Source of the DNA: Cloeon dipterum
Taxonomy: Eukaryota; Arthropoda; Insecta; Ephemeroptera; Baetidae
Length of the DNA stretch: 64,000 nucleotides
Assembly: GCF_949628265.1 (NCBI RefSeq)
Contig: NC_088787.1
Location: forward strand, 36,816,844 to 36,880,843
Direction of reading: 5' to 3'
The first letter of the stretch is position 1. Each line of letters starts with the position of its first letter. The notes beneath the pieces were generated by a model, which saw nothing but the letters and a program-made list of their open reading frames with translations, did not search any database and was not told where the DNA came from. The position numbers were made by a program, and so were the translations under genes. Of the stretch, positions 33,410 to 43,976 are shown piece after piece.

Positions 33410-33855
33410 TATGGGTACGTGGAAGCGGTGACATTAATGCGTCGTTTTGGTAGCTTAATCATTAGTCTTTAATTCATGTCTTGTGGTTTAGTAATCAAGA
33501 TTAAGACCAAGACCAAGATCAGGACTGTGTAATTACAATAATAATCAAAAATCACAAATACAATATATGATCTTAACAATAAAAACATAACATTCATATT
33601 CAAACAATTATGACACTTACCCCGTAGTTCGGGTCTTATTAATTCGGGATCAAAGTTTCAAGAACATCCAGCAAGAAAACTCATCCTAGCCGGATAGAGA
33701 TTATTGTGTTGCGACTGCTGTCGTGCGAGGCTGAAGGTGCAGTGGGGGATAAGGTGCAATAAGGGTGCACTGATTGTCGCACACCTTTGAACTGCCACCT
33801 GGCGATACAGGTTAAATGCAAAGTAGTAGGACAGTAGTGGCGAGAAGGCGCCACA
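33410..33855 (-). repeat. 3' LTR of the non-autonomous element
   Basis: About 446 bp, aligned along its full length with 34705-35148, with scattered substitutions and small indels. Both contain a paired 'aagaccaagaccaagatcagg' region and a 'cagtgggggataaggtgca' segment. Divergence between the two LTRs by eye is around a tenth, which suggests an old insertion. Confidence 0.75.
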
Positions 33856-34704
33856 CTACTCCCCCCTTTTAAGATGGAGTCTTATGAAAAACAATAGTTT
33901 AGTGAAATAATTTGAGTTGCCAATGCGTCCGGACGGGGGTCAATTCTGAGCCAGAACAAACCTTGGTTTGTGAACTAGAGGATAGTGTACCTGGCAACCG
34001 TGGCTGCGCAGACTATCAACTGTGCGAAAGGGAAGCGAACATCTTCCGGCGTCGGACTCATGAGTCGGGACGTTACGCGTTGAAAAGACGGGACTGAGGG
34101 GTCTGCTGTGTGTGCATGGACCACGCGCTCAGCCCTCGGCATCCCCGGGTGTTTCAGACTTCATCGCGGTCGCCTTGAGGGCGAATTAGTTACTCGGGAT
34201 ACTCAACGGGCGATATCTAACTCTCGGACGGGTACCGTACTTGGAACGCAATTGGGCAATCATTAATCGTTGACAAGTTGTCAAACGGGAAAATATTTTC
34301 GCGGCATGCACAGTGTGTGCAGGCGGCGATCACATACAATTGCTTTGTCATGTTAAACTCAAATACCGATATCAGGGAATTTGTTAGAAAATTTCACTTC
34401 GAAATATCGAAATATTGTTAAACAATGTTAGTATTTCAATCACGAATTTGGGGACAAAATGTCACTGGGCTTCCACTATAAGTTTACCACATTTTTGTTT
34501 TTTTTTCTTGCTCGCAGGAATTCATCTTCTGCGCTGAATTTTGTTGGCTAAGTTGAAATTGGAATTTCGTCTATACGACTTCTAACTAAATATTTGAGGC
34601 TTGGCTGGCATCTCAAATTTCCGATATTTTCGTCCTTCAACTTTCTCGCGTGGGTCATTTCTTGGGTTGCTGACCACTCGCGGGTCACGTCGGCAGGTCA
34701 CCAG

Positions 34705-35148
34705 TGTGGGTACGTGGAAGCGGTGACAGTAATGCGTCGTTTTGGTAGCTTAATCACTCGTCTTTTATTCATGTCTCGTGGTTAAATCAAGATTAAGACC
34801 AAGACCAAGATCAGGACTGTGAAATTACAATAATAATCAAAAATCTCAAATACAGTAAATGATCATAACATTAAAAACATCACATTCATATACAAACAAT
34901 TATTACACTTACCGCGTAGTTCCGGTCCTATTAATTCATGATGAAAGTTTCTAGAACATCCTCGCACGAAAACTCATCCTAGCCGGAGAGAGAATATTAT
35001 GTTGCGACTGCTGTCGTGCGAGGTTTAAGGTGCAGTGGGGGATAAGGTGCAGTAAGGGTGCACTATTTGTCGCACACCTTTGTACTGCCACCTGGCGATA
35101 CAGGTTAAATGCAAAGTAGTAGGAAAGTAGTGGCGAGAAGGCGCCACA
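34705..35148 (-). repeat. 5' LTR of the non-autonomous element
   Basis: About 444 bp, with TGTGG/CCACA inverted ends. It is followed on the minus strand by the primer-site-like leader (34704 downward). See the parent element for the internal signals. Confidence 0.75.
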
Positions 35149-35995
35149 CTATTTTAGCCGGCTTTATTCTGGCTTTGAATTTTCCTTACAGCTTATCAAA
35201 ATTCCACAAATTTGTTTAAAAAATAGTTTTTGTTGCAGCCAAAAACAAGCCAAAATAAAACGGATACAATCCGGATAAAACCCTCTTGATTTAGAAAAAG
35301 CCGGCTTTTTTGAAATACTGCCCACAAGGCCAACAACCTTCAGTTCTTCTCTCTCTCTCTCTCTCTCTCGGTGCCCGAAGAAGGAGGAGCCAAGTGAGGT
35401 GATGTGGCTATAAAATGGCGCCGGGCCACAGCAGAAAAAGCAGTCAGGTACCTTTTCTCCGGAAGTAAAGAAGGAGGCCTCACCTGAGCCAAGCTCGAGC
35501 CGGCGCCCGAGTAAGCTGGAAGCATGGCTGAGTTTCTAGGTCGCTTGCGGACGCGCATGCACGCTGCCGAGTACGGCCGAGCTGCACGCCGCTGTTGCTG
35601 CCGACACGCACAACAAGCAGCACACCGCTGCCTGACTAGCTGCTCTCTGCCGCTTGCGCCGCCGACGCCGAGATAGGTCGCCGAAACGCCGCCGACTGGT
35701 GACGAATCGGCCACCGACTAAACTGCCGAAACTTATGGGCCGCCGACAAACGTCGACACAGCGCTGCCAACGAAAGTCGACCCAGCCGCCAAAACGCCGC
35801 CGACCAGAGACTAATCGGCCGCCGACGAACGTCGACTCAGTTGACTCAGCGCCGGCGACTAGAGTCGAATCAGCTGCCGACGAGTGAATCCCCGACCGTG
35901 AGATACGCCACGCCGGGACTCGTTCGACATGCCGACCAGCGCAGGATCTGCTTGTCGAATACCTGGAAAAGAAAACACAACGCACAGCAGTAACT
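35149..35995. promoter_or_regulatory. TATA-box promoter-like segment, (CT)n run and a GCCGCCGAC-type repeat
   Basis: A (CT)n microsatellite lies at 35347-35368. 'gctataaaatggcgcc' at about 35408-35423, with 'gcagtcagg' 30 bp later, forms a TATA box plus initiator arrangement. A 50-codon ORF starts at 35524 (MAEFLGRLRTRMH, then Arg/Cys-rich) with no known motif. From 35640 to 35885 a degenerate tandem repeat of a 'gccgccgac(g)aa(c)gtcgac' type unit is present, giving artefactual ORFs on both strands. It may be the 5' end of a retroelement or a real promoter whose gene was destroyed by the LINE fragment at 35996. Confidence 0.45.
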
Positions 35996-36690
35996 ATGGT
36001 GAATTACTTGAAAGACGCAGTTCATTATAAAAACTTGCTCAACGTGTACTATGCCTATGCGTACTCTATAATGTCGTACGGTATCTTGATTTGGGCAGGT
36101 GATAATGACGCTCTTCAATCTGTATTCGTTGCACAAAAAAGGCTAGTTAGGGCACTGGCAGGTGAAAGGTACTGGCCGGCACCGACCCCGCTAGGTTCGG
36201 CAAAGCCGCTGTTTGAGAAGATCGACTTGCTCCCGGTATTTTCGATTTATTTGTATGAGGCTTGCAAATTTGTTAAAAATATCCAACATACTTCCGGCGA
36301 ACCCAAAATGTGCTTGAATACAACACTCGTGCCAAGCCAGAACTGTATGTGCAGATAAAAACAAGTCAAATATCGAAACTAAACCCTTTGACTGCGGCTG
36401 CGTCACTGTACAATGCTTTGCCAATTTCGCTTCGCCTAGAGCCTAGGTATAAAGAGTTCACTAAAGCGCTGCACAAGTTCGTTTATCAAATGAAATTTGA
36501 TGACGTTAATGCATACTTGAAACACGTAAAAAATTTGTAATATCGCTTGACATTTCTTTTTGTTACCTATTTTGATAATGTGTAATCTTGAATGTGTGTA
36601 TTTATAAATGGATAGCTTGCATTTTGGAGAAGACTTACATCATGTATGACTATGCCATTAAATAAACAAAGTTAGAATTTGAATTTGAAT
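35996..36690 (+). pseudogene. 5'-truncated LINE fragment related to LINE D (RT C-terminus and 3' UTR)
   Basis: Two overlapping frames (35996-36358 and 36310-36540) match the LINE D C-terminal region in order: 'NLLNVYYAYAYSIMSYGI', 'VFVAQKRLVRALAGERYW', then 'LYNALPISLRLEPRY'. One frameshift near 36300 separates them. The 3' UTR ends with AATAAAC and a 'gaatttgaatttgaat' microsatellite tail. No RT catalytic motifs remain. Confidence 0.78.
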
Positions 36691-36925
36691 GGCACTAGAA
36701 CATTCACCACTAAGAAAGACTTCAGACTCTGAGCCTCGTCCGTTGGGAAACCCTAACGGCTGCAAGAGCTCGAGTCAACCTAGCGCCGGTCCTTCAAGTC
36801 AAGATTATCACAGCACACGCAGGGACGAGGTTGACCTCGACGACGTCTCCCATTATACACCGCCGACAAGGGTGGCTCGATCCGAGACACCAAATCGCCT
36901 CGCTAGAGGAGGGAAATGACGAGGT
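36691..36925 (+). other. 76-codon ORF, unrecognised
   Basis: The ORF 36689-36919 encodes a Ser/Pro/Arg/Asp-rich, probably disordered peptide, located between two LINE fragments. It has no motif I can name and may be a gag fragment or chance. Confidence 0.2.
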
Positions 36926-36928
36926 ACA

Positions 36929-37888
36929 GTCCACCGAAAGATATTTTCTAACTTCCTTAGTTATGGGAGAGGAACGCCACAAGGAGGAATTATGTCGCCC
37001 TTCATTTTTGATGTTGCAATGTATGATCTAGTCCTGAAACTGTCCGGCCACAAGGCAATTAATTATGCTGATGATGAGGTGGTCAGGCTCCTGTGGGCAG
37101 CTCTTCCGGACGAGATCATGGCTTTCCTTAATGTTTGTCTTGAGCTGGGATCTTTTCCAATTGCTTGGAAAAATTCTAACTTGAAACTGTTGCACAAGGG
37201 AAAGGGCGCGGTTTCTAACGTGAACAGCTACCGCGGGATCAGTCTTTGCTGCTCTCTTTACAATTTGTTGGACCGAGTCATGAATAATCGCCTGTACAGT
37301 CGTTTGATTGATCTCATTTCCTCAAACCAGTTCGGATTCGTTAAAGGCAGGTCCACTATACAAGCAGTGCAGCTTTTAGTTGATGAAATTAACTTTGTAG
37401 TTTATGAGCAAAAGAACCCATTGTATGCTCTCTTCTTGGACGTTAAGAAGGCATTCGACTCGGTGAGCAGGCATTTTATTTTCGAGGAGTTGGTCGGCAC
37501 CGGCAGATTCTCCGTCAGTGAGTTGAACTTGCTGGCGGAAATGCTGGATGCCAATTTGCTGACCGTTCGAGAAGGAATTTCTGTATTCGAACCGATCGTC
37601 CAGTCAAATGGGGTAAAGCAAGGCGGCAGCATTTCACCTTTCCTTTTCATTTTTGCGCTCTCTGATATCAATTCTCTCTTTGCTAACCTCATAGATTCAA
37701 AAACAGTCACGAAGAGACTCACGACGCACTTAAAACCAATATTGTTCAAATTTGGTGTGGGGGTACATTTTAGGTTGGGGAACCCATTAAAAATAGTAGG
37801 GGGCCCCATGGGACCCTTTTTGGGGTCCAAAAAAATTGTTTCAAAACAGCACTTTGAGTTGGCAGTATTGAGGTACCACGTGACCTAA
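36929..37888 (+). pseudogene. chimeric RT: LINE C-type palm fragment fused in frame to a LINE B-type RT
   Basis: 36929-37075 matches LINE C 16270-16416 (RGTPQGG region through 'INYADD'). At 37076 it changes to the N-terminal and palm part of a LINE B-type RT (NSYRGISLCCSLY, FVKGRSTIQA, LFLDVKKAFDSV, NGVKQGGSISPFLF). The frame from 36992 is open through the junction for 298 codons, so a fusion protein is formally encodable, ending in unrelated sequence after about 37700. The part after 37700 (GC-rich, 'ggggccccatgggacc') is not RT. The palm B motif occurs twice, so no working enzyme is expected. Confidence 0.75.
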
Positions 37889-37894
37889 TGCATG

Positions 37895-38026
37895 CAACCG
37901 ATATTAACTGGTCAAAATAACCGGTATAACCGGCTATAACAACCGGTAAAACCGGTCAAATGTACCGGTTTTTACCGGTATATTTAGCCAGTTTTACTGG
38001 TAAAAACCGGTTAATATAGTGGTTGA
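37895..38026. repeat. long imperfect palindrome built of ACCGGT-type units
   Basis: Two arms of about 60 bp (37895-37956 and 37963-38026) are imperfect reverse complements around a 6-7 bp loop (caaatgt). The hexamer accggt recurs on both arms at about 10-14 bp steps (for example 37942, 37951, 37964, 37974), giving a palindrome made of smaller palindromes. Transcribed, it would form a long hairpin. It lies at the border between the transposon-rich block and the gene cluster. It could be a MITE-like element or a recombination or replication hot spot. No protein is encoded. Confidence 0.75.
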
Positions 38027-39038
38027 TAGGTTGTATCATACCGAGATTAAAATGCTCTAGACTGAATAGTGCTGCCATCTGGTGTGTGGTTAGTGGATTG
38101 AAAAGTTTTTGGCGCGCGGGGAAAATCTGTTCTTTTATAAGGTGCTCTGTCTTATTAACAGTTATGGCAATGGTAGGCGAGATTTGTAATTGGAAAAATG
38201 CAGCAATAAATTTTTTTAATAATACATAATTGTTTTCTGCTGATGTAAGTGTTGATCGAATGCAATTGTTACATTGGCAAATGGCATCGATCATCTAATT
38301 TCCTTGTCATTATTGCCCAATTGATTTGTGTAGTGTCATATATTTTGATCTTAGAGCAACTCTCATGCAGATTTTGATGTGATCAACATCATTTTTTTCA
38401 TAAAAAATGATATAGATCATAGCGTTAGTCTGTTGTTTAGGCTGTTGTGAGCGTGCAATTGATAAATATTTATACTTTTTGTAATCACAAAGCCATATTG
38501 TACGTGATTAATCCTAATTTTCACCTAAATAATCGCCTTGATCCAATTTTATATTGCCTCCTAGCGTTGTAGCGTGTAACCGATGTTTTGTGCGGGTTGC
38601 TAGCAATAGTTTACAATAAAGTGTTGCTTTTATATTATTATTATTATCATCTTTATTGACAAACAACCAACAAATTATGGAATGGTTAGAATATGGCTAC
38701 TTTAATGAAACAAATTCTTTTTTACATTTAAAATAATTTATTCAACCCGTAAAAGAGACAAATTTCAGTCATAAATTATTGTTATAATTTGAGATGTAAC
38801 ATATATTTATTGATGTATTGAAGTCATTTAATAAACAGTGTATTTATTATATTGATTTATGTTTTCTGTCATCCCGTATAATTTCACAACTAGTCACAAT
38901 ATTAAAATTTAATTATAAAGCTAAGCATGTATCAACGGATCCAAAATTGAGATGGTAAATGAGGCACAGTTATGAATATAAATATTACTAATACATGGCA
39001 CTCGCAAGCTGGCACACAATTAATCACAGAAAGCATAA
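38027..39038. other. AT-rich spacer at the left edge of the gene cluster
   Basis: No ORF with a motif and no retroelement signature. It contains the leftmost CATCCCG motif (38870-38876), a (TTA)n-like run at 38633-38648, and two AATAAA-type signals around 38618 and 38830. The terminator of the helicase gene (minus strand) probably lies near 38960-39030. Confidence 0.4.
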
Positions 39039-42000
39039 TCAACACTCAAAGTTTGCCACTTGCAGGCTCACACATCTGTCTGCAATTTGGCGCCAGTGGT
39101 CTGCGTTCGATCGAAGGTAGTGCTCCTTGGAACCAACAATCAGGACAACCTCTTTACCTCGGCTTAGCATCACATTGGCACGGTTGGGGTGAGACATAAA
39201 GCCAAGGAAGGATGGGGCTTCGGGCTGCAAATGCTCGTCGTGTGCCAACTCCCTCTTGATCACCGCAGCTTCAGCTTTCCTTGAGCACACCCCTCCTTTC
39301 TCAGCCCGCACAAGGGAGATCACAACAATGTCCCGCTCAAGTCCGAGGATGTCGTCAATTGTCTGGACGGGGATCTTTTGAGGCACCAGTTTGGCAATAT
39401 CCTCCATCTGAAATCATATAGAAAGTGTTAAAGTCGACTGTTAAATTACCATTAATTGCTCTAATAAATTACCTGACGTCTGTATGGTGTCAAGACGCAC
39501 ACTCTGTTGGCACCAACCCGTGACGAGACCTGCGAAGCAATGGTGGCAACAAGACGAGCTTCGCCAGGGTTGTACAGAGAGGGGTCATATAGACCCCTCT
39601 CAGCTGGACTGTGGAAGTCCAGCCAGTACAAGGCCTCGGCCGTGTCCCCCAGGCCGAACGGCTGTAGTGCTTCGCGCAGTTTGCAGCGATCGTCACTTGG
39701 TGTTGTGGGCTGGGCTGCCGTCTGAAAATAATTGGAAATAATTAATTGATGGAAAATAAAATATCATAAATTAATTAAACTTACCATTTTGCCACCGTAG
39801 AAAATAGAGGAGATTGCTTCCACGATCTTGTAGTGGGAACGGTAATTCTTCGTCAGGTATGTTCCGCAGCCTGGGTGGGGGATGTAGCTGGAAAAAAGAA
39901 ATTAAATTAGTGTTGAACTTGAATGCCACTATTAAACACTTACTTTGGGCCAATCCAATCTCCAGTATGGGGAAGGAGGTGGAAGATGGTTTTCCCACCA
40001 TCCAGGGCTGCGTTGATGGGACTCATGCTTCTGGGGGTGAGTTGAAGTGGATCTCCTGCTGCGACTGTTGCGACTGCCTGGCCGTTCATCGTAAGGGCTC
40101 CTGCGATGTCAGGGAAGGAAAAGGAACCTGCCTCGTCGAGCTGTGGAGAATCGAGCTGCTTCATTAAATTGTCAATATGAAATATTCGGGGTGGATGAGT
40201 GACAGTTGGTTGGCTTAGAAATGGTAAATCAAGTTTTCTCAGATATATATAAGCAGTGGTAACATCCCGTGAAATATTGAAAGATTTTCAATTACCATTA
40301 AATATTATTAAATATAACTTACCAATGTGATGAGTGGCGGGCGGTTGTTGGCACCTTCTGATAAGCTGATCCGCGCAATAGAGATTGGGGTGCATATTAC
40401 GAGCTGGTGTTCCCTCTTGTACTGAACCTTTGATGCTCGCTGGGTCAGGTCCATGGTCTCTTCTGGGCAGTTGGCCAGTTCCCTCTCTGAAGTCAGTCTC
40501 ACGATGGCGGCCCGGTTGACGTCTCTACGCAGGAGTCTCCTGACTGTCGCGCCAATACCCTTGTTGCTATTTACTACTAGGTGGACGCTGCAAAGATTAA
40601 AGAATGAGTAAATATTAATTTGTTTAATGGAGTGCTATACTTACAGGGCATCTGCTGGGTTGTCCTCCATGTGGTGTTTGTAAATTTGGAGCAGCACCTC
40701 GTCGAGAACCCTCGTCTTCCCTGTTCCGGGCGGTCCCACCAAAGTGTAAACGTGGTGAAGGCGGCTGTGGGTCAGGATGTTGCAGACGGCTTCCAGCTGC
40801 TCATCATTGAGTGGGCCTCCTATCAGCTGTTGTCCGTTGCGCAACCCGTCAATAATCTCTTGCGGTACCTTAATTTAGGAATTTGAAATTAAGTAACAAA
40901 TTAGGTACAAGAAAAATTGTACAAAATTTACCAGCGGCGATCCCAGTTGTGCTTCTGGTGGACCCCTTCCTGGGAAGAACAGGTGACGCAAGGCTGTCAG
41001 TGCGTCTAATGTGGCTGCATAAGGTATCTGGTAGACGATTGTGGCGCTGGTGAATCGAATCTGGCACTTCAGCTGGACACCCCGGGTCATACGGATGAGC
41101 CACGACTCGTCAATGGTGGCGTTGTTGAAGCCAATCTTCAACTGCAGAGACGGACTAGTGCTGCTTAGGGCCTTGACGAGCAGTTTGTCTGTGTGGAATA
41201 AAAGAATTAATATCATGGTAGAGGTATGGAAATAATTGCTACCTTTGTATGAATTTTTGCCACGTCCTGGCAAAGAGAAGTGTGCCCAGACTCCCACTGC
41301 CTCCTGCAGGCATTGGTAGACTGCTGCATCCAAGTCGATGTTGAGGTGAGCAAACCAAAGGTCTTCGTCATCCCGTAAAAGAGTGCATTCGCCTGACACT
41401 GCGTCGAGTGCGGTCTGTAGCCACTTATACTCCAAGAGCGGCACTGCAAGGCATCTGTAGAGGGAAATAATTATTTGTTTAGTGAATTGCTTAATATGTA
41501 AACTTCATTGATTCTTACCTCTGTAGAGCGTTGTGCTCGTCAAGCTCTCTGTTGACCTGGGGATGCGAGGACCTGAGATAGTCCAGTGCAGCAAGTCTAG
41601 GGAAAAGCAGAAGCATTAATTAATAAAAAGGAAAAAATAAGGAGGTTAAGTGTTGACTTACTGGTCTTTTTTTGCCACCGATTTTGCGGACAGCTCAAGC
41701 CATGTCTGATGATGGAATTCCAGCTTTGGCAACTCAGGACTTCGTCTTTGCATCTTCAATATTGGCACGTCTACATTTGGGTTGAGTCGAGCACGTGTCC
41801 AGTCAATATACTGTTGCTGCCGTTCGCGCATCCTGTCTTTGACGTTTGGGTACGACTCCTGATAGTCCGGCATTGGTCTGGAATATTAAGTAGATGTTGA
41901 ACACAGATGTAAGGAAGGGGATGTTAATGATAAAATAAATATCTGACATTTTATGAAGGAAAACTGTCACATCCCGTGGATTAAAATTATGCTAGCATTT

Positions 42001-42450
42001 TTAATAATTGCGGGATGTTTATGATAAAATAAAAATCAGATATTTTAGGAAGGAATTGGCGAGGAATTGATTATGAGTGCTATCAATTTGTCACATCCCG
42101 TGGATTAAAATTATTTTAGCATTTAAAATAGAACGGTACATAGTCATGGTATAAAATAATGGTACTTACTGGCCAATCATGAAGTCATTGTATGTGCCCT
42201 TCCAAACCGTGTTCAAGCTGCCAACTCTTGTCTGTGTAAAGGATAAAGATACAATTAATGCAAGGAATTAATTTATTATGTTTGTTGTGTGTCTTACCCT
42301 GTCGAAACCAGGTAGGCGCTCGTTCGCTTGCCTGCGTCTGTCAATCTTGTTACGTTCTTCCAGGTCATTTCCAGCAAAACCGAGGCAATCTGACCAGTTG
42401 AATGCGCGTGAATTGGTGAAGTCGTGTGCCCTTTCCCAATGCCTATCCAT
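39039..42450 (-). CDS. SF1 helicase of the UPF1/MOV10 type, 12 exons
   Basis: Coding exons (minus): 42450-42298, 42231-42170, 41877-41662, 41596-41519, 41454-41243, 41188-40932, 40868-40645, 40587-40323, 40140-39944, 39887-39785, 39721-39473, 39407-39039. They total 2385 nt (794 residues) with every junction GT-AG and in phase. Helicase motifs appear in order: I 'GPPGTGKT', II 'LDEAG', III 'GDPLQLTP', IV 'KNYRSH', V 'QTIDDILGLERDIVVIS', VI 'HPNRANVMLSRGK'. The combination (DEAG box, NYRSH, RANVMLSR) fits the UPF1-like group, nearest to MOV10/Armitage, which unwinds RNA in silencing and retroelement control. The N-terminal 300 residues are unrecognised; no CH or zinc domain is seen. It is transcribed divergently from the methyltransferase gene. 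Confidence 0.82.
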
Positions 42451-42767
42451 TTTGTGTGTGTGTCCTGCAGGCTTGAGGGAAATTACCGAAATTACGTTCA
42501 ATGTGTGAAGCACGCGATGCACAATAACAATCAGCTGATGAAAGTGAGAGTGAGCAAGGAGGCGGTGTCGCTTGTGATGCATTGAAATTGAAAGTGTGAT
42601 GCTTTGAAATCGAAAGTGTGATGTTATTGGCTAAAGAGCGGCGCGGTAGGAAATAGGATTTGAAAATTGGCGCGAAATGTGCAGGGGCGGGAAAGAAAAA
42701 TGGAATAAACAGATCTAAATGAAATAAGTTTGTGCAGCGATAGATCCATCTTTTTCAGTAATTGTTT
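42451..42767. promoter_or_regulatory. helicase gene promoter side of the divergent intergenic region
   Basis: An E2F-type site (ggcgcgaaa, 42669-42677) lies about 220 bp upstream of the helicase start. Direct 'gaaagtgtgatg' repeats occur at 42589-42622 (cattgaaattgaaagtgtgatg, cgaaagtgtgatg). No ORF is credible here. Confidence 0.5.
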
Positions 42768-43790
42768 GCGGTTCCAGATTGCTAGAAAAATCTGATAAAT
42801 CGGGAAAAGCATGTTTTGACAGTTTTTGGAATTTTTTGGCCGTGATCTATCATCTTTTTGTTAACTTTTCACCATAGATCCATCTGTATTTCTCAAAATT
42901 GGCGCTTTAAAAATTGTTGCTAGCCTGGAAAATATTAAAAGAGCTTCCCGCAACACAACTGTTCACCTTTGAACCCATCTGCAGTGGTACAACAATTAAT
43001 AACGGCAATTTGCAAATTGTTCGGGCAGAGGCGCCCGCACACCGTATGCTTGTCATGCATCTTGTGCGGCAGCAAAAGCAGAATATGGTAATTTTCGGAA
43101 ATAAGCTGCTTTTTGCTCTGATGAACCGTGCAAAACAAGTGGACGGGTTGTATGTGTGATTAAAAAATTCCAAAACCAAATTTGGGAGCGAAAAGGGCCT
43201 GATCGATCCATGCCAAAAACCCATAATTTGATAGATCACGTCTTTTCGACGATTGTTCGCGGTTCCAGATTGCTAGAAAAATCTGATAAATCGGGAAAAG
43301 CATGTTTTGACAGTTTTTGGAATTTTTTGGCCGTGATCAATCATCTTTTTGTTAACTTTTCACCATAGATCCATCTGTATTTCTCAAAATTGGCGCTTTA
43401 AAAATTGTTGCTAGCCTGGAAAATATTAAAAGAGCTTCCCGCAACACAACTGTTCACCTTTGAACCCATCTGCAGTGGTACAACAATTAATAACGGCAAT
43501 TTGCAAATTGTTTGGGCAGAGGCGCCCGCACACCGTATGCTTGTCATGCATCTTGTGCGGCAGCAAAAGCAGAATATGGTAATTTTCGGAAATAAGCTGC
43601 TTTTTGCTCTGATGAACCGTGCAAAACAAGTGGACGGGTTGTATGTGTGATTAAAAAATTCCAAAACCAAATTTGGGAGCGAAAAGGGCCTGATCGATCC
43701 ATGCCAAAAACCCATAATTTGATAGATCACGTCTTTTCGACGATTGTTCGCGGTTCCAGATTGCTAGAAAAATCTGATAAATCGCTAGCA
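42768..43790. repeat. 491-bp tandem duplication, two copies plus a short third
   Basis: The segment beginning 'gcggttccagattgctagaaaa' starts at about 42768, again at 43259 and again at 43750 (the last only ~36 bp before diverging). Copies one and two differ at very few positions. Each contains an 81-codon ORF (42914-43159 and 43405-43650) that differs by one Arg/Trp change, and several dyads of the 'tgatagatca'/'gatcgatcc' kind. It occupies most of the divergent promoter between the helicase and methyltransferase genes. The ORF has no motif I know, so I treat the repeat as probably regulatory or as a local duplication. Confidence 0.85.
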
Positions 43791-43976
43791 GCCTGTAGGA
43801 TACTTATTAGTAAAAATTTTAAATATGTTGGGTGAAATTTAAGTATTTCATCAAAAATCAAATTTTTGAATCTGTTAAAAGCGCGCCAATTTTTGTTTGA
43901 TTTGTTATGGCGCGTACCGCATGTGTTCAAGTGTTTTGTTGTTATTGTTTATTGTTGATGCAGCAGCCCGAAGAAA
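43791..43976 (+). promoter_or_regulatory. promoter and 5' UTR of the DNA methyltransferase gene
   Basis: An E2F-like element (aaaagcgcgcc, 43877-43887) is followed by a T-rich stretch and 'gatgcagcagcccgaagaaaATG'. The 'gatgcag' just before may also serve as a splice acceptor for an upstream non-coding exon. Confidence 0.45.

Larger units (their letters stand above)
33410..35148 (-). mobile_element. non-autonomous LTR retrotransposon (TRIM/LARD-like), minus strand
   Basis: Two direct repeats of about 445 bp (33410-33855 and 34705-35148) flank 849 bp without coding capacity. On the minus strand the LTR begins TGTGGCGCC and ends CCCACA (CCCATA in the 3' copy). The sequence just after the 5' LTR is 'tggtgacctgccgacgtgacc', which looks like the leader and primer-site region of arthropod LTR elements. 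Just before the 3' LTR is a polypurine tract (AAAAGGGGGGAG, at 33859-33870). These three signs fix orientation. No matching target duplication was found at the outer ends. Mobilisation would need proteins from an autonomous relative. Confidence 0.75.

Noticed and set aside
35640-35890. ORFs of 77-149 codons on both strands
   Set aside because: They come from a degenerate GC-rich tandem repeat that is open in many frames.
42914-43650. Twin 81-codon ORFs as a real gene pair
   Set aside because: They are preserved because the 491-bp unit duplicated recently; a single near-identical pair gives no evidence of selection, so I left them as part of the repeat.
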